Shown here: one piece after another, positions 8,106-15,806 of the stretch | Position numbering within the stretch: the first letter of the stretch is position 1 | Layout: each line of letters opens with the position of its first letter | Origin: Bacteroidaceae bacterium | GTDB taxonomy: Bacteria; Bacteroidota; Bacteroidia; Bacteroidales; Bacteroidaceae | DNA length: 34,143 bases | Direction of reading: 5' to 3' | Assembly: GCA_017534705.1 (NCBI GenBank) | Contig: JAFXVU010000076.1 | Location: 1 to 34,143 of the forward strand | Notes under the pieces: generated by a model | What the model saw: the letters and a program-made list of their open reading frames with translations, nothing else | Databases searched by the model: none | What the model was told of the DNA's origin: nothing | Position numbers and translations under genes: made by a program

Positions 8106-9065
8106 TTACTCAAAATGGCGTCTGCCTACATACTTGTAACTCCAGTTGGTGAGCCAGTAGAACAGGAATGCGGAGATGAGGCCGGCGATGGAATCGACGA
8201 GATAGTGGGCGCGGATATACACTGTAGCGCAGCAGAGAAGGATGAAGACAGGCATCAGAATCCAGAACAACCATCGGTTGCCGCTTTTCCAAGCGAGAAT
8301 CATTGCCACTGTGCTCATGCCCACATGGCTGCTCGGGAAGGCCGCTGTTGGGCGCTCGCCAAACTCCTGGGTTTCCGCCACCAGTCCACTGAACAGTCCT
8401 GTCACATCCAAGTGCATGGCTTCCAGATGTGTCTTGAAGAAATACCCCATCTGCGGGAAGACCTCGTTCTCATAACTTGAAATGCCTACTGCATAGAAAT
8501 AGTACTGCGGTCCTGCCACAGGAAGGAAGTCAAAGACCACATAAAAGATGAAGAACGACCCCATGAACACATAGCCAGCCCAATCGAGACGTTTGTAGCG
8601 GCATACCATGTAAAAAAGTAGAACCGATGCCATCAAGTAATAGTACATATAGTAGCCGAAGCAGAACAATTCGTTCCAGACCATTCCCGGCAAAACCTTG
8701 TTGAATTCCAACGCTGGCTGGCAACCGAAGAAACGCTGGTCCAGCCCAGCGAAGACGTGGTCGAGGTATGGATACTGGCTACAAAAGTCGTAGGTCTCAG
8801 GATACCAGATGATGAGGGTCAGGAAAATCAATATCAAACGCAGCCATACGCTCAAACGGCATGGCCATAACAGGTAGACGATATTGATGACCAATATGCC
8901 CAAAAACACCCACACACGGTTCATCACCAAAGCAGAGGCATCGTTAATACCTACATGGTGGATGCCAATCAGCACTGCTGTGAAAATCATATACGCCAAG
9001 GTTACCACCTCTGCGCTGAGCAGACCTTTGAGGCGATGTCTCTTTATCAAATCTTTTATATCCAT
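8106..9065 (-). CDS. PAP2-superfamily integral membrane enzyme (Aur1-like)
   Basis: The 319-residue protein has about six or more hydrophobic spans. It carries the PAP2 motifs RPTAAFPSSH (239-247) and YIRAHYLVD (His287, Asp291), placing it among membrane phosphatases and phosphotransferases that use a His nucleophile on lipid phosphates. In the third motif the usual SR six residues before the His is replaced by AT (280-281), and an Arg sits at 285. This pattern fits the Aur1/inositolphosphotransferase branch (PAP2_3) better than ordinary phosphatidate phosphatases. Its start overlaps the end of the upstream SDR gene by 10 bp, so the two are translationally coupled. Bacteroidales make sphingolipids and inositol lipids, so a headgroup transferase or lipid phosphatase role is plausible, but this is inference. 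Confidence 0.85.
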   Translation of the reverse strand: MDIKDLIKRHRLKGLLSAEVVTLAYMIFTAVLIGIHHVGINDASALVMNRVWVFLGILVINIVYLLWPCRLSVWLRLILIFLTLIIWYPETYDFCSQYPYLDHVFAGLDQRFFGCQPALEFNKVLPGMVWNELFCFGYYMYYYLMASVLLFYMVCRYKRLDWAGYVFMGSFFIFYVVFDFLPVAGPQYYFYAVGISSYENEVFPQMGYFFKTHLEAMHLDVTGLFSGLVAETQEFGERPTAAFPSSHVGMSTVAMILAWKSGNRWLFWILMPVFILLCCATVYIRAHYLVDSIAGLISAFLFYWLTNWSYKYVGRRHFE

Positions 9066-10147
9066 TTTTCTTTCTTATACCAATTCACTGTTTCCTCCAC
9101 CCCACGTTGGAGGTTCCACTGTGGAATGTAACCCAATTCATCGATTAATCCGCTGATATCGCAACGCCAGTTTCGCTGGCTCATGATCTTGTACTTGTCG
9201 CCATTCAAGGTGCTTGGCTTGCCCGTCAGTCCTAAGAAGAACTCGGACACCGACGAAACAACACGAAGAACCCACAAAGGTGCTTTCACATGAAGCACTC
9301 GTTTCACCTCCATGTTTTCCTGCAACAAGTCGCTGAAGGCTCGAGAGGAATACACATAACCATCGCTGACGAAATAGGTCTTGCCAATCACTTGTTTGTC
9401 GATGGCGGCAAAGATGGCACCGACAAGGTCCTTCACATAGACGAAAGTAATCTCTTGAGGTTTGAAACCAACGGAGAAGTCGATGTGGTTCTTGATACTC
9501 TTCGCCATCAGGTAATAGTCTTTTTCTCTCGGTCCATAGACACCTGTCGGACGCATCACGACCAATGGCAGGCCTTCAATACTTCGCAAGTAGTTTTCCG
9601 TTTGCCATTTGCTGTCGCCGTATGCCGTATTCGGACAAGCTGTGTCGGACAAGCAGATGTCGGAATATACCGACTGTTGAACCGTATATCGCTCGACAAA
9701 GGACTTGGAATCGTGGATTCCACGAGGAACTACCACCTCGCTGGCCGCCTGTTGCTCGTCGCGCACTGGCCCCATCACACTCAAGCTGCTTAGGTAGATG
9801 AACTGACGGGGCACCATGTCGAGCTCGACAAGGGTGTCAACCAGATTCTTCGTGCACTCGTAGTTATGTAGCATGAAATCCTCGGGGTGGAGACACTTTG
9901 TTGCCCCAGCTGCATGTACCACCACATCCCACTTGCCGTATTTCTCCTTGAAGCGCGCCAGCTGACTACGGAGAACAGAAGCATCGGTGAGGTCGAGCGG
10001 TAGCACATTCACCCACTCCGCCTGCAAATATTTCCGGCTGCTGGTGGCACGAACTCCCGCCCACACATCGTAGCGACGTGCATGAGCTTCCTCTACCAAA
10101 AAACTACCTATGAAACCTGAGGCTCCTGTGATGAATATCTTCTCCAT
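9056..10147 (-). CDS. NAD(P)-dependent epimerase/dehydrogenase (extended SDR)
   Basis: This 363-residue extended short-chain dehydrogenase has the Rossmann glycine motif GASGFIG (8-14), an NAG-like HAAGATK (79-84), catalytic Ser in SSLSV (120-124) and YGDSK (Tyr176, Lys180), followed by MRPTGVYGPRE (198-208). Between the Ser and Tyr motifs is an unusually long stretch (about 127-172, with SKSFVERY and SDICLSD), roughly 30 residues longer than I expect. The C-terminal half (285-310) is hydrophobic and may touch the membrane. The gene overlaps the following PAP2 gene, which suggests a lipid or isoprenoid-linked substrate such as a 3-keto-lipid or sterol-like ring, as for 3-beta-HSD-type SDRs. 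A nucleotide-sugar substrate cannot be excluded. It is divergent from rnr across 267 bp. Confidence 0.85.
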   Translation of the reverse strand: MEKIFITGASGFIGSFLVEEAHARRYDVWAGVRATSSRKYLQAEWVNVLPLDLTDASVLRSQLARFKEKYGKWDVVVHAAGATKCLHPEDFMLHNYECTKNLVDTLVELDMVPRQFIYLSSLSVMGPVRDEQQAASEVVVPRGIHDSKSFVERYTVQQSVYSDICLSDTACPNTAYGDSKWQTENYLRSIEGLPLVVMRPTGVYGPREKDYYLMAKSIKNHIDFSVGFKPQEITFVYVKDLVGAIFAAIDKQVIGKTYFVSDGYVYSSRAFSDLLQENMEVKRVLHVKAPLWVLRVVSSVSEFFLGLTGKPSTLNGDKYKIMSQRNWRCDISGLIDELGYIPQWNLQRGVEETVNWYKKEKWI

Positions 10148-10414
10148 TGTCTCGTAATGTCGTTAAAACGAATGCTATATCTCATTGTTCTTCCCAACTT
10201 GAGAGAGTACGCAAGCATCCTTGCAGCAACATCTGCTGATGAGAAAAATACATACCAATTGCTACAGCTATAGCGGAAAAAACATCAAAATACTGCATTC
10301 ACGAGGCAAATTTACCACTTTTTTAGGCGTAAAATAACTTTTTTGCCACTTTGGAATACAAACTATCGAAAAAAAGTAGTAATTTAATCGCAAATTTTGA
10401 AAAACATCACGATT

Positions 10415-12715
10415 ATGGGTAAAAAAAAGATAAATAAAACGTTCATGCCAACTCTCGACAGAACGCTCATCACAGAAAGAATCTTAAACTTCCTCATGGA
10501 ACACCGAGGAGAGAGTTTTCCCAAAAAGAAACTCATGCGGTTGCTGAAAATCACCAACCACCCAGGAAAGATGATGACTGTGGATATCCTTGAAAAACTC
10601 GTTGAAGAAAAGAAACTGAGTCAGAATTCCGATGGTGACATCTCATACAATCCCGTCAGTCAAATTGAGGAAGGCACCTACGTGCGCCGCAACCACGGAA
10701 AGGGATACGTGGAGATTGCCGACGGAACGGTAGTCAGGGTCTATGACGAGGACGCCCACCACGCCATCCACGGCGACAAGGTAAAGGTCTGCATTTTCGC
10801 GAAACGTCGTGGAGGCAGCAAAGTACTGGGCGAGGTGACAGAAATCATTGAACACAACAACAAACCTGTGGTTGGTATCATACAGATGCACGGTGACGTG
10901 GCATTCCTCGTCACATACAATGGACTCTTCCCCTACGACATACTCATTCCAAAAGACAAACAAAAGGGATGCAAGGACGGTGACAAGGTAACGGCAAAAA
11001 TCACCAGTTGGCCCGACGACACAAAGAACCCTGTCGGTGAGGTCATTGACGTGCTGGGAAAGAGCGGCGACAACAATACGGAGATGCACGCCATACTGGC
11101 AGAGTTCGGACTGCCTTACTCCTATCCCGAGGAGGTGGAGAAAGCAGCCGACAAACTCGACCCAGGGATTACCCCCGAGGAAATCGCCAAGAGAGAGGAC
11201 TTCCGCTCCGTCACCACCTTCACCATCGACCCCAAGGACGCCAAGGACTTCGACGACGCACTGTCCATCCGCAAACTCGGCGACGGACTGTGGGAGGTAG
11301 GAGTGCATATCGCCGATGTGTCGCATTATGTCACTCCAGGCTCCATCATCGACCAAGAGGCGTACAACCGCGCCACATCGGTCTATTTGGTGGATAGAAC
11401 CATTCCCATGCTGCCTGAAAGACTTTGCAACTTCATCTGCTCGCTCCGTCCTGATGAAGAGAAACTCACCTATTCCGTCGTCTTCGATATGGACGAAGAG
11501 GCCAACATCAAGAGTTCTCGCATTGTCCACACCGTCATCAAGAGTTGCCGCCGATTCGCCTACGAGGAGGTCCAGGAGATTCTGGAGCAGAATGGTGAGG
11601 CTTCCGACATCCCCGATGCGGTGCCTGTTGCCAAGGACAAACGAAAAGGTGAGCTGGCCGATGAACTCATCACCCTCAACCGCATGGCACACCGACTCAG
11701 GGCTGGACGTTTCAAGACAGGTGCCATTGACTTCAACAGCGAGGAGGCAAAGTTCGACATCGACGAGAACGGAAAACCCCTGAGGGTATGGTTCAAGAAG
11801 TCGAAAGACGCCAACAAACTCATCGAGGAGTTCATGTTGCTCGCTAACCGCACCGTAGCAGAAAGCGTGGGCAAGAGTCAGGAACCCAAGACACTGCCCT
11901 ACCGCATCCACGATGTTCCCGACCCAGGCAAACTGGAGACCTTGGGTAATTTCGTGTCGCGCTTCGGCATGAAACTCGACACCAAAGGCAGTGGCAAGGA
12001 CATCGCACAGAGCCTCAACAAACTCTTCATCGATGTGAATGGCAAATCGATGGAGAAACTGGTGGAGAACGTGGCACTGAGAGCCATGGCAAAGGCCAGA
12101 TACAGTACTTTCAACATCGGTCACTACGGACTGGCATTCGACTTCTACACTCACTTTACCTCACCCATCCGTCGCTACCCTGACCTCATGGTACACCGAC
12201 TGCTGACGGCTTACGAACATGGGGCCAAGAGCGCCAACAAACAGAAATACGAGGAATACTGCGACCACAGCAGCGAGATGGAGCAACTGGCCGCAAATGC
12301 CGAGCGAGCCAGCATCAAGTACAAGCAGGTGGAGTTCCTTTCCGACAAGATTGGCCAAGAGTTTGACGCCACCATCACTGGAGTGACGGAATTCGGTGTT
12401 TATGCAGAAATCAACGAGAACCATTGCGAGGGGCTTGTATCACTCCGTTTCCTCGGCAACGAGACCTTCGACTACGATGACCGCAGTTATTGTCTGGTTG
12501 GACGGAAGACAGGCAACAAATTCACCATCGGCGACAGCGTGAGAATCAAGGTGGCAGCAGCCAACCTCTTCAGAAAACAACTCGACTTCGAATTGGTTGA
12601 CCCGGAGAACACACACCGTCCTGCTGCAGACATTCCTTTCTACAAAGGACTGAAAAGCGGTGGGCAGGCGCCAGCTAAAGGTAAGAAAGGCAAAGGAAAG
12701 AAGAAGAGGAAATAA
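10415..12715 (+). CDS. rnr: Ribonuclease R
   Basis: RNase R is a processive 3'-to-5' exoribonuclease that degrades structured RNA and takes part in rRNA quality control. The order of domains is typical: an N-terminal winged-helix-like region (LNFLMEHRGESFPKKKL), cold-shock OB folds (EGTYVRRNHGKGYVEI and VVGIIQMHGDVAFLV), the RNB catalytic domain with TIDPKDAKDFDDA (about 271-282), whose Asp residues bind Mg, then an S1 domain (GVTEFGVYAEI, about 660) and a Lys-rich tail (KGKKGKGKKKRK). The 766-aa length is normal. A TTG 18 nt upstream is in frame, but ATG at 10415 (MGKKKINKTF) is the better start. The stop codon merges into a 7-nt tandem repeat. Confidence 0.96.
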   Translation: MGKKKINKTFMPTLDRTLITERILNFLMEHRGESFPKKKLMRLLKITNHPGKMMTVDILEKLVEEKKLSQNSDGDISYNPVSQIEEGTYVRRNHGKGYVEIADGTVVRVYDEDAHHAIHGDKVKVCIFAKRRGGSKVLGEVTEIIEHNNKPVVGIIQMHGDVAFLVTYNGLFPYDILIPKDKQKGCKDGDKVTAKITSWPDDTKNPVGEVIDVLGKSGDNNTEMHAILAEFGLPYSYPEEVEKAADKLDPGITPEEIAKREDFRSVTTFTIDPKDAKDFDDALSIRKLGDGLWEVGVHIADVSHYVTPGSIIDQEAYNRATSVYLVDRTIPMLPERLCNFICSLRPDEEKLTYSVVFDMDEEANIKSSRIVHTVIKSCRRFAYEEVQEILEQNGEASDIPDAVPVAKDKRKGELADELITLNRMAHRLRAGRFKTGAIDFNSEEAKFDIDENGKPLRVWFKKSKDANKLIEEFMLLANRTVAESVGKSQEPKTLPYRIHDVPDPGKLETLGNFVSRFGMKLDTKGSGKDIAQSLNKLFIDVNGKSMEKLVENVALRAMAKARYSTFNIGHYGLAFDFYTHFTSPIRRYPDLMVHRLLTAYEHGAKSANKQKYEEYCDHSSEMEQLAANAERASIKYKQVEFLSDKIGQEFDATITGVTEFGVYAEINENHCEGLVSLRFLGNETFDYDDRSYCLVGRKTGNKFTIGDSVRIKVAAANLFRKQLDFELVDPENTHRPAADIPFYKGLKSGGQAPAKGKKGKGKKKRK

Positions 12716-12764
12716 TTAAGAGTTAAGAGTTAAGAGGTTAAGAATTAAGAGTTAGGAATTAAGA
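12715..12764 (+). repeat. 7-nt tandem repeat (RTTAAGA), seven copies
   Basis: Starting on the last base of the rnr stop codon, the sequence runs ATTAAGA, GTTAAGA, GTTAAGA, (G), GTTAAGA, ATTAAGA, GTTAGGA, ATTAAGA: seven heptamers with one extra G and one A-to-G change. The top strand has no pyrimidine except T and cannot fold well. Such heptad minisatellites are liable to slip in copy number. It lies in the gap before the small secreted protein and might affect its leader. Confidence 0.85.
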
Positions 12765-12803
12765 AAACTATACTAATATTCAAATTATAAAACTTCAACA
12801 ATT

Positions 12804-13286
12804 ATGAAAAAACTTTTAGCACTCATCATGGCTATGACGACTATTTTCGCCATGCCCGCTTTCGCTGAAGACTATGAACCACAAGGAAATATCGGCGACA
12901 AAGTGATGTATCCTGAGACAGAGAGTATCAATGCCAGTGGTTGCAAGATTATCTCCGTATCGTACGAGAAGTATGGAACAGTGGTGAAGATTGCATTCGA
13001 CGCCAGCAAGATTAATGTCATGGCCACTAAGAAAATTGTCTGCATTGACAGAGCTACAGGCAAGAAGTACAAGTGTAAGTTCCATGTGGGATTCAAGCCT
13101 GGACAGGAAAACTACACCGATGGTTACAGATATGTGACATGGGTATTCGCCAAGTTCAAACCCACCGTCACCAACATCGACATCATTGAGACTGAAGGCA
13201 ACATGCTCGAATTCCTCAACGTCGATCTCACCCACGACGGAACTCCCGACATCATTGAGTTCCCCGACAACGAATTCAGAGTTTAA
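12804..13286 (+). CDS. Small secreted protein of unknown function
   Basis: I do not recognise this 160-residue protein. It has a clear signal peptide (MKKLLALIMAMTTIFAMPAFA, cleaved before EDYEP). The mature part of about 139 residues is mixed beta-rich with alternating hydrophobics (ISVSYEKYGTVVKIAFDASKINVM, broken at several points) and two cysteines near residues 74 and 91 that could form a disulfide. There is no lipobox, no membrane span and no type IX tail, so it is probably periplasmic. It is 88 bp downstream of rnr behind a heptad repeat and ends at a strong terminator shared with lgt. Co-transcription with rnr is possible but the repeat-bearing gap suggests its own promoter. Confidence 0.75.
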   Translation: MKKLLALIMAMTTIFAMPAFAEDYEPQGNIGDKVMYPETESINASGCKIISVSYEKYGTVVKIAFDASKINVMATKKIVCIDRATGKKYKCKFHVGFKPGQENYTDGYRYVTWVFAKFKPTVTNIDIIETEGNMLEFLNVDLTHDGTPDIIEFPDNEFRV

Positions 13287-13302
13287 TCTTATTTCGCCAA
13301 GA

Positions 13303-13334
13303 AAAAATCCCGCTCAACTTTGAGCGGGATTTTT
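13303..13334. terminator. Bidirectional terminator between the small secreted protein and lgt
   Basis: AAAAATCCCGCTCAA (13303-13317) pairs with its exact complement at 13320-13334. The G/C core is flanked by A-run and T-run, so it functions on both strands. On the minus side it overlaps the last codons and stop of lgt (stop at 13314-13316); on the plus side it ends the secreted-protein transcript, whose stop codon is 17 nt upstream. Confidence 0.9.
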
Positions 13335-14237
13335 CTTTTCTCCTATCTTCCTGAGCCATTTGCTGCCTACCATGCAGTAAATGCCCACGATGATGAACGG
13401 AATACTGAGCAACTGACCCATATCCAGTGCCATGCCCTGCTCGAAATCCACCTGAACCTCTTTCAAGAACTCAATGAAGAAGCGGAAAGTGAAGATAGAA
13501 GCTAAGCAGAACCCGAAAAAGAAGCCAGTCCCTACCCTATTGCGCATCTTCCTGTAGAGGATGAAGCCAATGATGAAGATAATGAGATAGGCGATAGCCT
13601 CATAAAGTTGCGCTGGATGACGCGGTCCCAACTGACCGTTGACCAGTCCGTCGTTGGTATGGAAGATGAATCCCCATGGTTTGTCGGTCGGACTGCCGAT
13701 AATCTCGGAGTTCATCAAGTTGCCCAAACGGATGCAGCAAGCGGTGATAGGAGTGGCGATGCCGATATTATCGAGCACACGCAGCACATTCACCTTGTAT
13801 TTCTTCACGTAGAGCAACAAGGCCAGGAACAGTCCTATAGTACCTCCATGGCTGGCCAGGCCCTGATAACCATGATACACCCATTTCTCAGCACCAAGGG
13901 CAGGGCTGTACTCTTTCTTGAATGGTATCAGCATCTCCACGAAATGCGTGCCACTGCTAAGGAAATACTCAGGTTCATAGAACAGGCAATGACCCAGTCG
14001 GGCACCGATGATGATGCCGAAGAAGCAGTAGAAGAAGAGCGGTTCGAACTTCTCGTCGGCAATCTTCTGCTCCTTATACAGTCGCGCCACTATCACGATG
14101 GCAAGGGCAAGACCAATAATCCAGAAAGTGGAATACCACAACACAGAAATGGGTCCAATATGGAAAATCTCCTTCTCTGGCTGCCAGTCGATGAATAATG
14201 GGCTGAATATTGACAAAAGATGTAGCATAGATAGCAC
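13314..14237 (-). CDS. lgt: Prolipoprotein diacylglyceryl transferase
   Basis: Lgt transfers diacylglycerol from phosphatidylglycerol to the lipobox cysteine of prolipoproteins in the inner membrane, the first step of lipoprotein maturation. The 307-residue sequence shows about seven membrane spans and the family motifs GARLGH (78-83), ASHGG (128-132), the Lgt signature RLGNLMNSEIIG (170-181) and RHPAQLYEA (206-214). It begins 19 nt after the stop of ychF, which indicates one transcript. A second ATG three codons in is a possible start. Its last codons form part of a bidirectional terminator. Confidence 0.95.
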   Translation of the reverse strand: MLSMLHLLSIFSPLFIDWQPEKEIFHIGPISVLWYSTFWIIGLALAIVIVARLYKEQKIADEKFEPLFFYCFFGIIIGARLGHCLFYEPEYFLSSGTHFVEMLIPFKKEYSPALGAEKWVYHGYQGLASHGGTIGLFLALLLYVKKYKVNVLRVLDNIGIATPITACCIRLGNLMNSEIIGSPTDKPWGFIFHTNDGLVNGQLGPRHPAQLYEAIAYLIIFIIGFILYRKMRNRVGTGFFFGFCLASIFTFRFFIEFLKEVQVDFEQGMALDMGQLLSIPFIIVGIYCMVGSKWLRKIGEKKNPAQS

Positions 14238-14256
14238 TCAAATAAAACCTCTTATA

Positions 14257-15360
14257 TTACACATTGAATCGGAAGTGCATGATGTCACCGTCCTGCACCA
14301 CGTAGTCCTTGCCCTCAACACCGAGTTTGCCAGCTTCGCGGACAGCAGCCTCACTGCCGTACTTGATGTAGTCGTCGTACTTGATGACCTCGGCGCGGAT
14401 GAAACCCTTCTCGAAGTCAGTATGGATGACACCGGCACACTGCGGAGCCTTCCAGCCCTTGCGATAAGTCCAAGCCTTCACCTCCATCGGGCCAGCAGTG
14501 ATGAAGGTTTCCAGGTTGAGCATACGGTATGCGGCCTTAATCAGACGGTTCACACCCGATTCCTCCAGACCTAACTCCTCCAGGAACATCTGTCGGTCCT
14601 CGTAGGTGTCGAGTTCGGCAATCTCCGACTCAGTCTTGGCAGCCACCACAAGAATCTCGGCATGCTCGTCCTTGGTGGCCTCACGAACGGCCTCCACATA
14701 CTTGTTGCCGTCCTTGGCACTGGCATCATCGACATTGCAGACATAAAGCACAGGTTTGGTGGTCAGCAAGAAAAGGTTCTTGGCGAAAGCCTGCTCCTCT
14801 TTGCTGTCGAACTCCACTGTGCGTGCGGACTTGCCTTGCTCCAATGCTTCCTTGTAAGCCATCAATACACCGTATTCGAGTTTTGCGTCTTTATTGCCAC
14901 CCACCTCGGCTATTTTCTTCACTTTCACGATACGCTGCTCCACAGACTCCAGGTCCTTCAACTGCAACTCGGTGTCGATAATCTCCTTGTCGCGCACTGG
15001 GTCGATGGTGCCATCCACATGGGTCACATTCTCGTCATCAAAGCAACGAAGCACATGGATGATGGCATCGGTCTGGCGGATGTTGCCCAAGAACTTATTG
15101 CCCAAGCCCTCACCTTTGCTGGCGCCCTTCACCAGTCCAGCGATATCCACAATTTCCACAGTGGTGGGTACGATACGACCTGGATGAACCAGTTCGGCGA
15201 GTTTGGTGAGACGTTCATCAGGAACGGTGATGACACCCACGTTGGGTTCTATGGTGCAAAAAGGAAAATTGGCAGCTTGTGCCTTTGCATTCGAAAGGCA
15301 GTTGAACAAGGTAGATTTACCCACATTGGGCAAACCCACAATTCCACATTGTAATGACAT
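14257..15360 (-). CDS. ychF: YchF/OLA1-type ribosome-binding ATPase
   Basis: YchF is a universally conserved Obg-related P-loop protein that prefers ATP and binds the ribosome; in E. coli it is linked to stress and translation start selection. The 367-residue length is standard. Visible are the P-loop GLPNVGKST (9-17), the switch region DIAGLVKGASKGEGLGNKFL, NVDD in place of the GTP-specifying NKxD, a helical coiled domain (about 125-200), and a C-terminal TGS domain (about 280-365) ending HFRFNV. It is the first gene of a two-gene unit with lgt. A 9-nt tandem repeat lies about 75 bp upstream. Confidence 0.96.
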   Translation of the reverse strand: MSLQCGIVGLPNVGKSTLFNCLSNAKAQAANFPFCTIEPNVGVITVPDERLTKLAELVHPGRIVPTTVEIVDIAGLVKGASKGEGLGNKFLGNIRQTDAIIHVLRCFDDENVTHVDGTIDPVRDKEIIDTELQLKDLESVEQRIVKVKKIAEVGGNKDAKLEYGVLMAYKEALEQGKSARTVEFDSKEEQAFAKNLFLLTTKPVLYVCNVDDASAKDGNKYVEAVREATKDEHAEILVVAAKTESEIAELDTYEDRQMFLEELGLEESGVNRLIKAAYRMLNLETFITAGPMEVKAWTYRKGWKAPQCAGVIHTDFEKGFIRAEVIKYDDYIKYGSEAAVREAGKLGVEGKDYVVQDGDIMHFRFNV

Positions 15361-15435
15361 GTCTTATCTATCGTTTATCAGTTTGTTATTCCAAATCTTT
15401 AGTCATAGACTGGCTTGGGAAAGTCGAATAATGAG

Positions 15436-15489
15436 TCCGAGTAGTCTGAAAAAACCGAATAATCTGAATTATCCGAGCAGTCTGAATCA
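15436..15489. repeat. 9-nt tandem repeat, six units
   Basis: Six contiguous nonamers follow the pattern (T/A)CYGARNNN: TCCGAGTAG, TCTGAAAAA, ACCGAATAA, TCTGAATTA, TCCGAGCAG, TCTGAATCA. A seventh, displaced relative (GTCGAATAA) precedes them at about 15423. The units alternate CCGA and CTGA. No coding frame continues through it. It lies upstream of ychF and could be a slippage-prone spacer or a binding array. Confidence 0.8.
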
Positions 15490-15720
15490 GACACAAACGA
15501 CGCACACCCGTAATTTCAGTGCAAAAGTAAACTATTTTTCGGAATTATCTTATAGCCAGTCGGTAGAAAATACTGCAGCTGCTCCGATAGCGTCCAATAC
15601 AAATAGACAAACATAATGATTTCCTCTTTTCCTTCATCTAAATCATAAAGAATCTGAATATTGCGTGCAAATCTAAAGAAAAGTCATCAAATCTTTATAC
15701 ATTTGCAATCGGGATTCGCC

Positions 15721-15767
15721 AGCTTGCTCACTGGCAAGCTCGTCGCATCAAGAAAAACAGACGATAC
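15721..15767. repeat. Hairpin followed by GACGATAC, related to the 1.9-2.1 kb repeats
   Basis: AGCTTGC (15721-15727) pairs with GCAAGCT (15734-15740) around TCACTG, and GACGATAC follows at 15760-15767. The hairpin-then-GACGATA order matches the right half of the compound units at 1931-2084. It sits about 40-85 bp upstream of the nitroreductase start, where it could be in the mRNA leader. Confidence 0.45.
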
Positions 15768-15806
15768 CAGGTTTTGTAGTTATTACTCATGTTTAAAATT
15801 TTATTT

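Larger units (their letters stand above)
15361..15806. other. Intergenic region between divergent ychF and nitroreductase
   Basis: This 446-bp gap must hold both promoters. It contains six 9-nt tandem units (15436-15489) and a hairpin element (15721-15767). A TACATTTG at 15698-15705 on the plus strand fits the -7 consensus for the nitroreductase, but I see no good -33 partner. No gene or structured RNA is evident. Confidence 0.6.

Noticed and set aside
10397..10414. TTG start for rnr 18 nt upstream of the ATG
   Set aside because: The ATG at 10415 gives a normal N-terminus (MGKKKINK) and needs no rare start codon.
10643..12154. A 503-codon open frame antisense to rnr
   Set aside because: It lies wholly inside a well-supported RNase R gene, has no recognisable domain, and its composition is what the reverse of a GC-rich third-position gene gives.
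12715..12764. Possible CRISPR or direct-repeat array
   Set aside because: The units are 7 nt with no spacers, and there are no cas genes in the window; it is a simple tandem repeat.
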